Assembly: GCA_011525785.1 (NCBI GenBank)
Contig: WYBT01000002.1
Span: 60,686 to 124,685, forward strand
Direction of reading: 5' to 3'
Length of the DNA: 64,000 bases
From: Planctomycetaceae bacterium
Lineage (GTDB): Bacteria; Planctomycetota; UBA1135; GCA-002686595
The translations under genes and the position numbers were made by a program. Each line of letters starts with the position of its first letter. Position 1 is the first letter of the stretch. The notes under the pieces are model-generated. The model was not told where the DNA came from. It ran no database searches and worked only from the letters and a program-made list of their open reading frames with translations. Shown here in pieces: positions 41,503 through 52,402 of the stretch.

Positions 41503-42125
41503 CGCTGCTCGAAGTGTGCGTGGATTCGCTCGAGGGCCTGGTGCGCGCGCAGGCCGGCGGCGCGGCTCGCATCGAGCTCTGCGAGCGGCTCGACCTGGGC
41601 GGGATCAGTCCGACGCGCGAGTTCCTCGAGCGCGCGCTCGCTGCGGCGAAGCTGCCGCTGCACGTGATGGTGCGTCCCCGCGGCGGCGACTTCGTCTACA
41701 GCGAGACCGAGTTCCAGACCATGACGCGCGAGCTGCAACGACTGCGCGATCTGCCGGTCGCGGGAGCGGTGTTCGGCGTGCTCAAGCCCGATTCGACGAT
41801 CGATCTGCGCCGCACGCGCGAACTCGTCGAGCGCTCGCGGCCGATGAGCGTGACCTTCCACCGCGCCTTCGACGACGTGCCGGACAAGCTCGCAGCGCTC
41901 GAGCAGCTGATCGAGCTGGGGGTCGAGCGCGTGCTCACCTCCGGCGACGCGCCGAACGCTTTCGACGGCCGCGCGATGCTGCGCAGGCTCGTCGCCGAAG
42001 CCGGCGAGCGAATCGTGATCCTCCCAGGCGGCGGCGTGCGCGCACACAACGCGGGCCAGATCATCGCCGAGACCGGCGTGCGCGAGCTGCACAGCTCGAC
42101 GCCGTTCCAACTCGGCGCGCACTGA
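41499..42125 (+). CDS. cutC: CutC-family protein
   Basis: A 208-residue TIM-barrel protein of the CutC family, once linked to copper homeostasis but of uncertain biochemical role in bacteria. Conserved blocks are LLEVCVDSLEGLVRAQAGGA, RIELCERLDLGGISPT, HVMVRPRGGDFVYSETEF, VTFHRAFDDVPD, RVLTSGDAPNAFDG and ILPGGGVRAHNAGQI. It is about 30-40 residues shorter than E. coli CutC at the C-terminus but ends at a normal position for the short bacterial form (ELHSSTPFQ). Translation is coupled to the TPR gene by ATGA. It converges with the next gene at 22 bases. Confidence 0.92.
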   Translation: MTLLEVCVDSLEGLVRAQAGGAARIELCERLDLGGISPTREFLERALAAAKLPLHVMVRPRGGDFVYSETEFQTMTRELQRLRDLPVAGAVFGVLKPDSTIDLRRTRELVERSRPMSVTFHRAFDDVPDKLAALEQLIELGVERVLTSGDAPNAFDGRAMLRRLVAEAGERIVILPGGGVRAHNAGQIIAETGVRELHSSTPFQLGAH

Positions 42126-42147
42126 CCAAGTCGCGCTCGCTCGCGCT

Positions 42148-43128
42148 TCAGCGCGACTCAGCGAGAGCCGGCGCGACGCGCCACACGCCGTCCGAGAAGA
42201 GCGCGCGGTACTCGATCCATGCGCCGTCGAGCGCGCGAACGAGTGCGAAGCGCTGCTCGCCGCGCGGCTGGAACCACTCGGCGCGGCGCCAGGCGCGAAA
42301 GCGCGGATCGGCGAGGTTGAACTCGGGGTCGGGCTCGGCGCGCGGTGGGCTTGCGGGCTGGGCGATCTCGAGCACCGGCCGCGCTTGCGCGTCGACGACG
42401 GTGAACTCTTCTTGCAGCTCGACGCCGCCGAGAATTGTGCGCCATTGCGGAAACGGCCAACGCACGACGAGCAGCGGCGCACCAGCGATGGCGCGCACGT
42501 CGAGCGCGAGCTCGCCGCGCTCACCCCACTCGTAAGGGAGCCACATGGGCGTGTCGGGTCGACCACAGACCTGAGCTGGCGCAAGTTGGCCAAGCTCCGA
42601 CAGGTCGTGCGTGTCGAGCAGCGACCAGCATTCGCCAAAGCGCCACCGCGCTCGCGTGGTGAACTCGTTCGCCCGCAGGAGCAAACGGCGCTCGTCGACG
42701 AACACCAGGTCGAAGGCATGCGTGCTCGACGTCATGCAGCCGTGGCCCTCATCGTCGAGCGCCAGTCGGCGAGCCACGATCGCCCCGGTTGCATCGAAGA
42801 CCGACAACTCGCCGCGGCCTCTGGCGCTCGGCAACCCGCTCTGCAGAAAGCGCACCCCAGTCCAGCGAAAGCCCGCGACCCAACCGCGGTCGTCGACGGT
42901 CGCGAGCTCGAGCGGCCACTCGATCGCGCGCTTCCACACGCTCTCGCCCGCCCGGCGCACCTCGAGCCGCACTGGGTCGTCGACGTACGACGACGCGCGA
43001 TACGCAAGGGTCGTCCGACCGCTCGCGCTGTGGATGAGTTGCTCCTCGTAGCCGATCGGCAACGGATCGGGGAACTGTTGGAGCGCCAGCAGCAGGAACG
43101 CGAACATCGCGAGCGCTTGAACGCGCAC
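42148..43128 (-). CDS. Secreted protein of unknown function
   Basis: A 326-residue exported protein with signal MRVQALAMFAFLLLALQQ. I recognise no domain. The body is rich in beta-type segments and aromatic residues (GYEEQLIHSASGRTTLAYRA, WLPYEWGERGELALDVRAIA, RWPFPQWRTILGGVEL) and has three cysteines. The GTG at 43128 puts an arginine before the hydrophobic core; ATG at 43107 is an alternative that shortens it. It is not clearly linked to its neighbours. Confidence 0.7.
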   Translation of the reverse strand: MRVQALAMFAFLLLALQQFPDPLPIGYEEQLIHSASGRTTLAYRASSYVDDPVRLEVRRAGESVWKRAIEWPLELATVDDRGWVAGFRWTGVRFLQSGLPSARGRGELSVFDATGAIVARRLALDDEGHGCMTSSTHAFDLVFVDERRLLLRANEFTTRARWRFGECWSLLDTHDLSELGQLAPAQVCGRPDTPMWLPYEWGERGELALDVRAIAGAPLLVVRWPFPQWRTILGGVELQEEFTVVDAQARPVLEIAQPASPPRAEPDPEFNLADPRFRAWRRAEWFQPRGEQRFALVRALDGAWIEYRALFSDGVWRVAPALAESR

Positions 43129-43516
43129 CGCGAGGCCCGGTTCAGACGAACTTCGCCGACGCGGCGCGTCGCGCCCGAGTGAGGACCCGCCTTGGCGATC
43201 GAGTAGGCTGCGGGGTTCATGGACGCTCGCACGATCGCTGAGAACGCCCGCTTCAGTCCGACGGACGGTCGGGCGAGGGCTCGAGCGCTCGTCGCAGGCC
43301 GCGCTCCAGCGCCTTGCGCCAACAGGCAGCTTCCGACTCCGACGTAGCACGCGCTCCCTTCGCCCGAGGCCGCTACGGCTCGAAGCCGCGGAGCGCCCCG
43401 AGCAAGAGCGGCAAGGCCGCGCAGCACGGCGCTCGTCGTTCGAGACACGCTCGCGGCGCGCCCGTCCGACACCGGCCCCACTCGACTTCGCCCGACACTT
43501 CGCTGAACCCGACGAG
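43129..43516. other. 388-base gap without a supported gene
   Basis: This is the divergent region between the secreted unknown protein and release factor 3. A 40-odd-codon open frame starting with the ATG at 43219 is visible but has no recognisable sequence or ribosome-binding site. No strong inverted repeat or riboswitch-like structure was seen. It presumably holds the two promoters. Confidence 0.5.
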
Positions 43517-45196
<1,680 letters not shown>

Positions 45197-45261
45197 CTCG
45201 AGGCGCGCCGCTCAGCCGCCAGCACGCGTCGAGGTCGGCGAAGAACCCGTCTTGTTCAGTT

Positions 45262-45294
45262 GCCTGCCGCCTAAGCGGCGCGCGTGGGGCAGGC
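45262..45294. terminator. Possible convergent terminator hairpin
   Basis: GCCTGCC (45262-45268) pairs with GGCAGGC (45288-45294); a competing inner stem GCCGC/GCGGC (45266-45279) overlaps it. It lies between the prfC stop and the stop of the leftward oxidase gene. The stems are mutually exclusive in part, so this is only a weak terminator call. Confidence 0.4.
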
Positions 45295-45316
45295 CAATCC
45301 CAACGCCGACAGCGAA

Positions 45317-47467
45317 TCACAAGAACCGGATGAAGTGAGCAACGGACGGCACGAGGATGGGATCGCTGCCCACCACGGCCTCCGAGTACGCTAAGACGAA
45401 CAACATATACCAACCGCTGGGCCCCATGTCCGCCGACGGCGCCGTCACGGTCAGGGAAATGTCACCCGGCCCGGAGCCAGGATCCTCGCTAAAGTCCAAC
45501 TCGATGTAGCGCTGGTCGACGTCGAAGAAGTGAGTCACGGACGCAGGTCGCAGGAGAACCACCTTGACCGGCGGAAGCTCGCTTACGACACCGACATCGA
45601 ATGTCACGGTGTTCGTCGCGCTCAGTACGACCTGTCCGGGCGCGCTGTCGATGTGCGGCCGCGGGCCCACAAACATGTACGGGGGCGAGTAGATCTCACC
45701 GGAGTACGACGCCGCAAGCACGTCTGGTTGGGTGCACGGGCCCACGTCGTCGTCCCCGCCGCCGAGGAACACGCGACCGTCTGGAAGCAGCGCCGCTACA
45801 GCGTGGTACAGCCGCGGCGTCGGTTGGCCCGTCCGAGGGTGGTTGTTGCTCGAGATCGGCAGGCTGGTGACGGTCGCGAGACTGTTGGGTTGCGCTCCAA
45901 TGTCCACCAAGTAGGGCTGGGTCGCGCACGACACGTCCGAGCCGCCCAGCACCAGGATCTCCCCTGTCGGAAGCACAACCGCGTTGCTGTGAAGTCGAGC
46001 CGATGGAGCGCCCACGCCGCCCAGCGTCGCCTTTGTACGCCAGACGCCGGCGACGAGCGGATCGCTGCTCGGTTCGAATTCCTGAATCGTCTGATTCAGC
46101 GGGTTGTTGTTGATGTAGGTCTGCAGGCCGTTCAAAACGATGACACGATCCGGGACCGGCGATCCGCCAGCGCGGGTGTGGAGCAACACCGCGTTGCCGT
46201 AGTAGCGATCACCATAGACGACGCCAGGTAGCGACAGCGGTGCATTCGATCTCCGCCGAGTATCTCCCAGCTCCCAAGACGGCTGACTTGACAGGTAAGG
46301 CACCTCCATCACCCAACTCATGTTGGGCGGACTTGCGTGGGGTTGTGTCGCCCCCGAAGAGGTGTCGAAGGCGACGAAGATCGACTTCTGATTCACGCCG
46401 GAGAGCTGGAACGCGCGCGGGTACGAGTCGAGATATCGGTAGTAAGCCGGCTCGTTTGGCGCCGGAGACAGGTTGGGATTCTCGGTGTAGGACTCGACGT
46501 CGATGTTCATCGGTCCGCCCGGATAATGCGGATCCTGATTCGAGAGCCCCAACGGGATCAGCGGGCAGTCCCACGACACCCCGACAAGGCGTTCCCACAC
46601 TTCGAGGCCCTTGAAGCACTCGGGGCAGAGCGCACAGTCCGTTACCCCCGGGCAAGAACCTGGCGTCTGATCAAACGCGCCTCCGAGAGCCAGCGTCGCC
46701 TTTCCCGGTGTGTTGACGTTGTCACAGGTCCCCGAGCCGAGCCGCTCGGGAATCGGCTCCTTGTTCAAGGTGAGCAGCGTTGGATACCAACGCGTCATCG
46801 CAAAGTCGTTGAGCTGCAGCCACGGATCCGCGATCTGATTGGCGAGCGGGATGATCGGATACTGCGTGCCGGGAGGCGTGACGGGCTCGCCGAGGTTCGA
46901 CGGCGTGAGGCGATACGTGGAGCGAGGATTTACCGCCACCGAGAACGTCGGCCCGCCGCCCACCACGAGCCGACCTCGGTCGTCCCAGGTGTGTCCGGAG
47001 CAAAACAAGTTCGCGTCCAGCGGCGCTGCCTGCTCGATCTCGATCAAGTACTCGGGCTTGCTCGGATCGAACAGCCACGTCTCCGTTGTTGCTGCTGCAG
47101 GTGGCGCGCCGCAGCACCAGTTGGACGAGTTGCGCCACAAGATCAGCTTGCCCCGATGCAATCCGGTGGGGATCAAGGCCGCATGCGCAAACTCGAGCAG
47201 GTGGCAGGAGTCCGTCGTAGGTGTGCAGCCCGGGTTCGTCGGATTCGACGGACATGCCGCCGGAGGAATCCCCAGCACCTGACACGACCAATCCCAAGGT
47301 CCTTCCCACGCGCCCGCGGACTGCGCCAAGGCGCTCGAAGCGGTGAGCAGTGCGGCCACCGCGGCCCGCGAAAGCGTGGCGACTCTCAGTCGCGCACGCG
47401 CTGCCGAAGCCAGCAGCGAATAGCGGACAGGGCAGCCATGACGAACTCCGAGCGCCTGTGCGAGCAT
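45317..47467 (-). CDS. Secreted copper radical oxidase (galactose/glyoxal oxidase-like, AA5)
   Basis: A 716-residue exported protein. A basic, longer-than-usual signal region ends at LLTASSALAQ. Kelch-type propeller repeats are followed by the E-set DUF1929 domain at the C-terminus. All five metal or radical residues of the galactose/glyoxal oxidase family can be matched: C156 (NLFCSGHTWDDRGRLVVGGG) and Y228 (RWYPTLLTL) for the thioether radical, Y554 and H555 (RLYHAVAALLPDGRVF), and H646 (VTHFFDVDQRYIEL). It would oxidise a primary alcohol or aldehyde and make H2O2; the substrate is unknown. Several extra cysteines suggest disulfides. GGAGGGAG lies 6 bases before the ATG at 47467. It diverges from the SBBP gene. 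Confidence 0.87.
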   Translation of the reverse strand: MLAQALGVRHGCPVRYSLLASAARARLRVATLSRAAVAALLTASSALAQSAGAWEGPWDWSCQVLGIPPAACPSNPTNPGCTPTTDSCHLLEFAHAALIPTGLHRGKLILWRNSSNWCCGAPPAAATTETWLFDPSKPEYLIEIEQAAPLDANLFCSGHTWDDRGRLVVGGGPTFSVAVNPRSTYRLTPSNLGEPVTPPGTQYPIIPLANQIADPWLQLNDFAMTRWYPTLLTLNKEPIPERLGSGTCDNVNTPGKATLALGGAFDQTPGSCPGVTDCALCPECFKGLEVWERLVGVSWDCPLIPLGLSNQDPHYPGGPMNIDVESYTENPNLSPAPNEPAYYRYLDSYPRAFQLSGVNQKSIFVAFDTSSGATQPHASPPNMSWVMEVPYLSSQPSWELGDTRRRSNAPLSLPGVVYGDRYYGNAVLLHTRAGGSPVPDRVIVLNGLQTYINNNPLNQTIQEFEPSSDPLVAGVWRTKATLGGVGAPSARLHSNAVVLPTGEILVLGGSDVSCATQPYLVDIGAQPNSLATVTSLPISSNNHPRTGQPTPRLYHAVAALLPDGRVFLGGGDDDVGPCTQPDVLAASYSGEIYSPPYMFVGPRPHIDSAPGQVVLSATNTVTFDVGVVSELPPVKVVLLRPASVTHFFDVDQRYIELDFSEDPGSGPGDISLTVTAPSADMGPSGWYMLFVLAYSEAVVGSDPILVPSVAHFIRFL

Positions 47468-47589
47468 CGGTTCTCCCTCCGACGGGGCGTTGTGCGAGTC
47501 GCGTCGCAGCGCGAGGCAAGTCGCGGCGGCGCAGCGCCCGGGGCCTCTGGCGAGGCAAACCCGCACGCCGTGGCGAACCGTAGCCGCCA

Positions 47590-47600
47590 GGGGGGGGGGG
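47590..47600. repeat. Eleven-G homopolymer in a divergent intergenic region
   Basis: An uninterrupted run of 11 G between the oxidase gene (start 47467) and the SBBP gene (start 47700). Tracts of this length are prone to slippage and could vary promoter spacing. They are also a frequent place for sequencing length errors. Confidence 0.8.
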
Positions 47601-47699
47601 CATGTCAAGATGCTCGCAGGCGAAAGCGTCGCGTGCGCCCACGTGACAGCTTCGCGCTCGTCCGCGCTACTGGGAGGCGCTCAGCAGGAGTTCGCAGGC

Positions 47700-50231
47700 A
47701 TGTGGTCGACCGTCGCATCGGTGGTGATGAGTGTGTGCGCGGCTCCGCAAGTTCAACGCGAAGCGCCCGACGGCCTCCGGGCTGGAGAACCGGTTCTGTC
47801 GCAGACGATGCGAGCGGCAACTCATCACGCGCCACCGTTGTTCGTGCGCAATGTCGGTCAGTTCGCAACTCCGGCGCTCTACGTCGCCGAATTCCCGAAC
47901 ATGCTCGTCCGTGTCGAGCGCGGCGCGTTGCTGCTGCAACTCTTCCGCGACGGCAATCCGCGGCAGGGTGTGCTGTTGCGCATGACCTTCGAGGGCGCGT
48001 CACCGCTGCACGAGGTGGTCGGGGTGCATCAGCAGCCCGTTGTCTTCAGCTACTTTCGCGGCGCAGATCCCGAGCGCTGGCAGCGCGACGTCGGTGCGTT
48101 CGGGGAGGTGCGCTTCGAAGATCTCTACGACGGAGTCGATCTCGTACTGCGCGAAGAAGGCGGTGTGCCCAAGTACGACCTGCTGCTCGAACGCGCCGCC
48201 GACGTGTCGAAGCTGATCGTTCGAGTGGAAGGCGCAAGCGGGTTGGTGCTCGCTCCCGACGGCGGATTGCGTATCGAGACCACGGCCGGACCGCTGGCGC
48301 ATCCCGAGGGACGCACTTGGCAAGTCCAAGCCGATGGCGAGAAGCGCTGGACACGTGGCCGGTATCGCAAGCTCGACGCGGAGCGGTTCGGTTTCGAGCT
48401 CAACGGAGTGGACCCGGCGCTGCCCACCGTGATCGACCCTGGACTGATCTGGTCCACTTACGTCGGTTCATCAGGTTTCGACATCGCGGACTGCGTCGAC
48501 ATCGACACTGAGGGCAACGTAGTCATCGCGGGTACTTACAACTGGCCCGACTTCCCAGTGACGCCGGGCGCCTACAGTGTCGTAGGCGCCCAGTGGAATG
48601 ACCTGTTCGTCACCAAGTTGAGAGCTTCGGACGGCTCGCTGGCGTACTCGGCTGTGCTCGGCGGCAGCGGAGGTCAAGAGACACCACAGGCTGTAAAGTT
48701 CGGCCCAGCCGGCAGGGTGACCGTGGCTGGTTGGGCCGACTCACCGGACTTCCCGACGACGCCGGGCGCGTACGACCGCATTTTGGGCGGCTGGTCCATG
48801 TGGGACGCTTTCGTCCTTCGGCTCAATCCAAGCGGCTCCGATCTGGAGTACTCGACGTTTCTGGGCAACGACGCCTCGGATAGCGCGTTGGCTCTCGCCC
48901 TGGCGCCGTCAGGAGCAGCGGTCGTCGCGGGCTACTCAGGCATGTCTACGGCCACCGCGCCTTCCGACTATCCGACCACGCCGGGCGCGTACTGGTCACC
49001 TCCTTCGAATCAGCCGTACTCGCTGCTTGGTTTCATCACGCGTCTCTCCCCGGATGGCGCCAGCTTGGAGTGGTCCACGATGTTCGGGACTCATGTGAAG
49101 ATCACGGCGATCACGCTTCACCCATCTGGCGACGTGCTTGTTGGCGGCTTCTCGTCAACCCCGCAGTACTTCCCGGTCACGCCTGGCGCCCTCCTGCAGA
49201 TTCCACCTGGCACTTCTGACCAGAACGCGTTCGCCGCACGCCTCCGCGGCGACGGCACGACCTTGATGTGGGGCGCGCTGTTCGGGGGTTTCAAGAATGA
49301 AGATGTCACCGGAATCGCGCTGGACTCTGCAGGCGACGTCTATGTGTGCGGCTTCACGGCGTCGATCGACTTCCCCACGACGCCCGGCGCCTACCGAACC
49401 CACATGGTGCTCCCGCAGCAGAACTACGACGGATTCGTCGCACGCATCGACTCGACGGGCTCGACTCTGAAGTACAGCACCCGGGTCGGAGAAGGCGGCG
49501 ACGATTACGCCCGCGCATTGGCGGTCGACCCATCGGGCATGGTCACTGTCGCCGGTGTCAGCAACAGTTATCTGGTCACAACGCCAGGCGCGTTCGATCA
49601 CGTGGTCGTGACCGACGAAGCCTTCATCGTGAGGCTCACGCCGGACGGCGCTCGCAGCATCTACACCACTTTCGTCGGGGGGCCGACCTCCGACAGCGCC
49701 TGGGACATGGCGATGAACGCCACAGGCCGAGTAGCGATCGCGGGCGCCACAGCAGGTGGGTACCCCACGACTGCCGGCTCCTCCGCTCCTAACTACGCTG
49801 GTGGAACACGCGACGCCTTCGCAACAGCGATCGAGTTGCACCCCGACGGCGTCGAGCCCCTCGGCGCCTCGACACCCTCGTGCCTGGGACCGCTGCAAAT
49901 GCAGGTTTCCAGCATGCCCGCAGCCGGTGCCACGCGCTTTCAGTTCTTATGCAGCGCGGCTCCGCCCCACACCGACGGCTGGCTGCTCGTCTCGAGCGCG
50001 CAAGCTCCCGTCGGCGCCACGCGCGGCGGCGCGGCGATCCACGTCGACTGGAACGCGCTCACCCACCGAGTTCCTGTGCGCAGCAACGGCAAGGGCTACG
50101 TCGAGCACTCGCTGCCGTCGCTGCTCGCCGCGCAGGGCTCGCGCCACTACGTGCAGTACGTGTTCCCCACCGACTGCGGCGCTTCGACAGCTTGGACGGC
50201 CAGCAACGCACTGCGCATCACAGTGCAGTAG
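47700..50231 (+). CDS. Secreted SBBP-repeat beta-propeller protein
   Basis: An 843-residue exported protein with signal MWSTVASVVMSVCAAPQ. The N-terminal domain (~45-240; PLFVRNVGQFATPALYVAEF, VRFEDLYDGVDLVLREEGG) is the one usually found before SBBP repeats. Then come about eight repeats with the pattern YSTFLG or WSTYVG, GNVVIAGTY, DFPTTPGAY and DAFVLRLNPSG. A C-terminal sandwich ends the protein. SBBP proteins are surface-associated with unknown ligands. AGGAG lies 9 bases before the ATG; upstream in-frame starts would add residues encoded across the G-tract and are less likely. Codon use is visibly less GC-biased than in flanking genes. Confidence 0.87.
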   Translation: MWSTVASVVMSVCAAPQVQREAPDGLRAGEPVLSQTMRAATHHAPPLFVRNVGQFATPALYVAEFPNMLVRVERGALLLQLFRDGNPRQGVLLRMTFEGASPLHEVVGVHQQPVVFSYFRGADPERWQRDVGAFGEVRFEDLYDGVDLVLREEGGVPKYDLLLERAADVSKLIVRVEGASGLVLAPDGGLRIETTAGPLAHPEGRTWQVQADGEKRWTRGRYRKLDAERFGFELNGVDPALPTVIDPGLIWSTYVGSSGFDIADCVDIDTEGNVVIAGTYNWPDFPVTPGAYSVVGAQWNDLFVTKLRASDGSLAYSAVLGGSGGQETPQAVKFGPAGRVTVAGWADSPDFPTTPGAYDRILGGWSMWDAFVLRLNPSGSDLEYSTFLGNDASDSALALALAPSGAAVVAGYSGMSTATAPSDYPTTPGAYWSPPSNQPYSLLGFITRLSPDGASLEWSTMFGTHVKITAITLHPSGDVLVGGFSSTPQYFPVTPGALLQIPPGTSDQNAFAARLRGDGTTLMWGALFGGFKNEDVTGIALDSAGDVYVCGFTASIDFPTTPGAYRTHMVLPQQNYDGFVARIDSTGSTLKYSTRVGEGGDDYARALAVDPSGMVTVAGVSNSYLVTTPGAFDHVVVTDEAFIVRLTPDGARSIYTTFVGGPTSDSAWDMAMNATGRVAIAGATAGGYPTTAGSSAPNYAGGTRDAFATAIELHPDGVEPLGASTPSCLGPLQMQVSSMPAAGATRFQFLCSAAPPHTDGWLLVSSAQAPVGATRGGAAIHVDWNALTHRVPVRSNGKGYVEHSLPSLLAAQGSRHYVQYVFPTDCGASTAWTASNALRITVQ

Positions 50232-50255
50232 CTCGTGTAGCTCCGACGGCGTCGC

Positions 50256-51122
50256 TCAGGCCAGTTCCGCCATCGCGTAGCGCGCGTGCACGCCCTCCGC
50301 AGCGAGCGCGGCGGCGAGCTTGACGCGATCGAGCTGCTCGCCATCGCGCAGCGACGCTCCGTGAATCCCCGCGGCGACGAACAGCGCGTCGAAGCCGTTG
50401 CGGTTGGCGCCGAGCACGTCGGTGGCGAGTCCATCGCCGATGGCGAGCACGCGCGTGGAATCGACCTCACGTCCGAGTAAGCCCTCGAGCTCGCGCCGCG
50501 CGAGCGCGTAGATCGGCGCGTGCGGCTTGCCGGCCATCACCACGCGGCCGCCGAGCGCTTCGTAGTCGCGCGCGAGCGCTCCGGCGCACCAGTACAGCTT
50601 CTCGCCCAAGCGCACGACGACATCGGGGTTGGCGCAGACCATCTCGAGGCCGAGCGCGTGCGCTCGCGCGAGCCGCTCGACGTAGTCCGCCGGCGTTTCG
50701 CGGTCGAAGTCGTCGAGCCCGGTCACGCCCAGGAAGCGCGCGTGCTCGAGCTCGGCCAGCTCGAGGCCCAGGCCGTCCCAGAGCAGCGTGTCGCTGTGCG
50801 GCCCGATGCGGTGCATCGGCCCCGGCGCGCGCGCGGCGAACTCGGCGCGGATCGCGTCGCCCGAGGTCACGATCGCGTCCCAGGCCGCGCGCGGCACACC
50901 GAGGCGGTCGAGCTGGCGCGGGATCGGATCGCGCGGCTTGGGCACGTTGGTGATGAGCACCACGCGCCCGCCGCTCTGGCGAAAGCGCATCAGCGCCGCC
51001 GCCGCGCGCTCGAACACGCGCTGACCGTTGTGCACCACGCCCCACAGATCGCACAGCACCGCGTCGTAGCGCTCGCGCAGCTCGTCGAGGCTCGCGGGCA
51101 GTTGGCAGAGTTCAGCTTGCAT
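50256..51122 (-). CDS. HAD-superfamily class IIA sugar-phosphatase-like hydrolase
   Basis: A 288-residue cytoplasmic phosphatase-type protein of the NagD/TIGR01459 group. Motif I is AVLCDLWGVVHNGQ (the first aspartate is the nucleophile), motif II VVLITNVPKPRDPI, the lysine is in VMAGKPHAPIYALARRE, and the acidic motif is LAIGDGLATDVLGANRNG. The IIA cap lies between ~75 and ~205. The substrate is unknown. The start is ATG at 51122, which shares one base with the pirin stop; a GTG at 51125 would overlap by four bases. It is cotranscribed with the pirin and OsmC genes. Confidence 0.9.
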   Translation of the reverse strand: MQAELCQLPASLDELRERYDAVLCDLWGVVHNGQRVFERAAAALMRFRQSGGRVVLITNVPKPRDPIPRQLDRLGVPRAAWDAIVTSGDAIRAEFAARAPGPMHRIGPHSDTLLWDGLGLELAELEHARFLGVTGLDDFDRETPADYVERLARAHALGLEMVCANPDVVVRLGEKLYWCAGALARDYEALGGRVVMAGKPHAPIYALARRELEGLLGREVDSTRVLAIGDGLATDVLGANRNGFDALFVAAGIHGASLRDGEQLDRVKLAAALAAEGVHARYAMAELA

Positions 51123-51991
51123 CACGCGCCCTTGCGCGGGTCGTAGCGCGGCATCGCGATGCGTTCGTCATCGCCGGCGATGCTCTCGAAGCCGCCCGAC
51201 TCCCACAGCTCCGCCGCACGCTCGATGCGCTCGCGCGTCGTGGCCACGAAGTTCCACCACATGCGGCGCGGGCCGAGCGCGGCGCCGCCGATCACCACCA
51301 CGCGCGTCGGATGCTGCGCGCGCACGCGCGTCGCGCCGTCGAGCACCGCGAGTTGCCGCGCCGCGAGCGGCTCGCCCGACAGTTCGAGCGCCTCGAGCGG
51401 ACTGTAGAGCGCGAGCTCGTCGGCCAGCGCCGGCAACGGCCAATTCGCGCCGGCGGGCAACTCCACATCGAGGTACAGCGTCGGCGACGCCGTGCGCACC
51501 GGCGAGCGCGCGCCAAAGGCCTCGCCCACGAGCACGCGCACGCGCGCGCCGGCGACCTCCAGCGTCGGCAGCGCCTCGGCAGGCGCGTGTTGGAAGCTCG
51601 GATCAGAGTCTTCGAGTTCACTGGGCAGCGCGACCCACAACTGCAAGCCGTGCAATCGGCGCGAGAGGCCGCGCTCGTCCGCGGGCGCGCGTTCGCTGTG
51701 CACGATGCCGCGCCCCGCGCTCATCCAGTTGATCGCGCCCGGAGCGATCTCCTGCACCGTTCCCAGGCTGTCGCGGTGCACGAAGCGCCCGTCGAACAGG
51801 TACGTGACCGTCGCGAGCCCGATGTGCGGGTGCGGACCGACGTCGCTGTCAGCCTCGGGCGCGAGCGTGACCGGCCCGAAGTGATCGAAGAACACGAACG
51901 GACCGACGGAGCGGCGCGCGAGCTGCGGCAGGAGGCGCCGCACGCGCAGGCCGCTCGAGAGGTCCGAATTGCGCGCCTGGAGGCGTTGCAC
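51122..51991 (-). CDS. Pirin family protein
   Basis: A 289-residue bicupin. The N-terminal cupin holds the metal-ligand histidines in VGPHPHIGLATVTYLFDGRF and AGRGIVHSERAP; the C-terminal cupin (~180-275) includes GGAALGPRRMWWNFVATTRE, the pirin_C signature. Pirins bind iron and some act as quercetinases or redox sensors; the role here is open. The GTG start lies 9 bases after the OsmC gene stop, making a three-gene leftward unit. Confidence 0.93.
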   Translation of the reverse strand: MQRLQARNSDLSSGLRVRRLLPQLARRSVGPFVFFDHFGPVTLAPEADSDVGPHPHIGLATVTYLFDGRFVHRDSLGTVQEIAPGAINWMSAGRGIVHSERAPADERGLSRRLHGLQLWVALPSELEDSDPSFQHAPAEALPTLEVAGARVRVLVGEAFGARSPVRTASPTLYLDVELPAGANWPLPALADELALYSPLEALELSGEPLAARQLAVLDGATRVRAQHPTRVVVIGGAALGPRRMWWNFVATTRERIERAAELWESGGFESIAGDDERIAMPRYDPRKGA

Positions 51992-52000
51992 AGCGCGGCC

Positions 52001-52402
52001 TCAGGCGAGACGGGTCTCGATCCGCACGTCGCCCGTGAGGATGCGGTGAACTGGGCACTTGCCGGCGATCTCGACCAGCCGCGCACGCTCGTCGTCGCTC
52101 AGATCACCTTCGACGTGCAGTTCGCGCGAGAGCGCGTAGCGCACGCGCCCGTCCTCGCCCTTGGACTCCTCGTGGGCGACGACCACGCGCAGCGAACGCA
52201 CGGCCATCTGCTTGCGGCGGATGTAGAGCTCGAGCGTGAGCGCCGTGCAGGCCGCCAGCGCCGAGTCGAGCAGGTCGTGCGCGTCGGGCGCGGCGTCGCT
52301 CGAGCCGAGCAGCTTGCTCACGTCCGAGGCCCACGAGTGCCGGCCGTTGGTGAGGGTGGTCAGCGCGCCGTGCGCGCGGTGGAGGCGGGCTTCGATGGGC
52401 AT
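52001..52402 (-). CDS. OsmC/YhfA-type peroxidase-like protein
   Basis: A 133-residue OsmC-fold protein. The two redox cysteines are present in SALAACTALTLELYIRRK and IAGKCPVHRIL. Proteins of this type reduce organic hydroperoxides using a thiol cofactor, though YhfA-like members have no proven substrate. It is the first gene of the OsmC-pirin-HAD unit and diverges from the lipoprotein gene at 52598 across 195 bases, where I see no clear operator. Confidence 0.9.
   Translation of the reverse strand: MPIEARLHRAHGALTTLTNGRHSWASDVSKLLGSSDAAPDAHDLLDSALAACTALTLELYIRRKQMAVRSLRVVVAHEESKGEDGRVRYALSRELHVEGDLSDDERARLVEIAGKCPVHRILTGDVRIETRLA

Noticed and set aside
43219..43348. A 40-odd-codon open frame in the gap before prfC
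   Set aside because: It has no ribosome-binding site, no conserved-looking sequence, and is as expected by chance in this composition.
50256..50470. A possible truncated second copy of a phosphatase at the end of the HAD gene
   Set aside because: It is only the C-terminal part of the HAD gene read in another frame; the full gene covers it.
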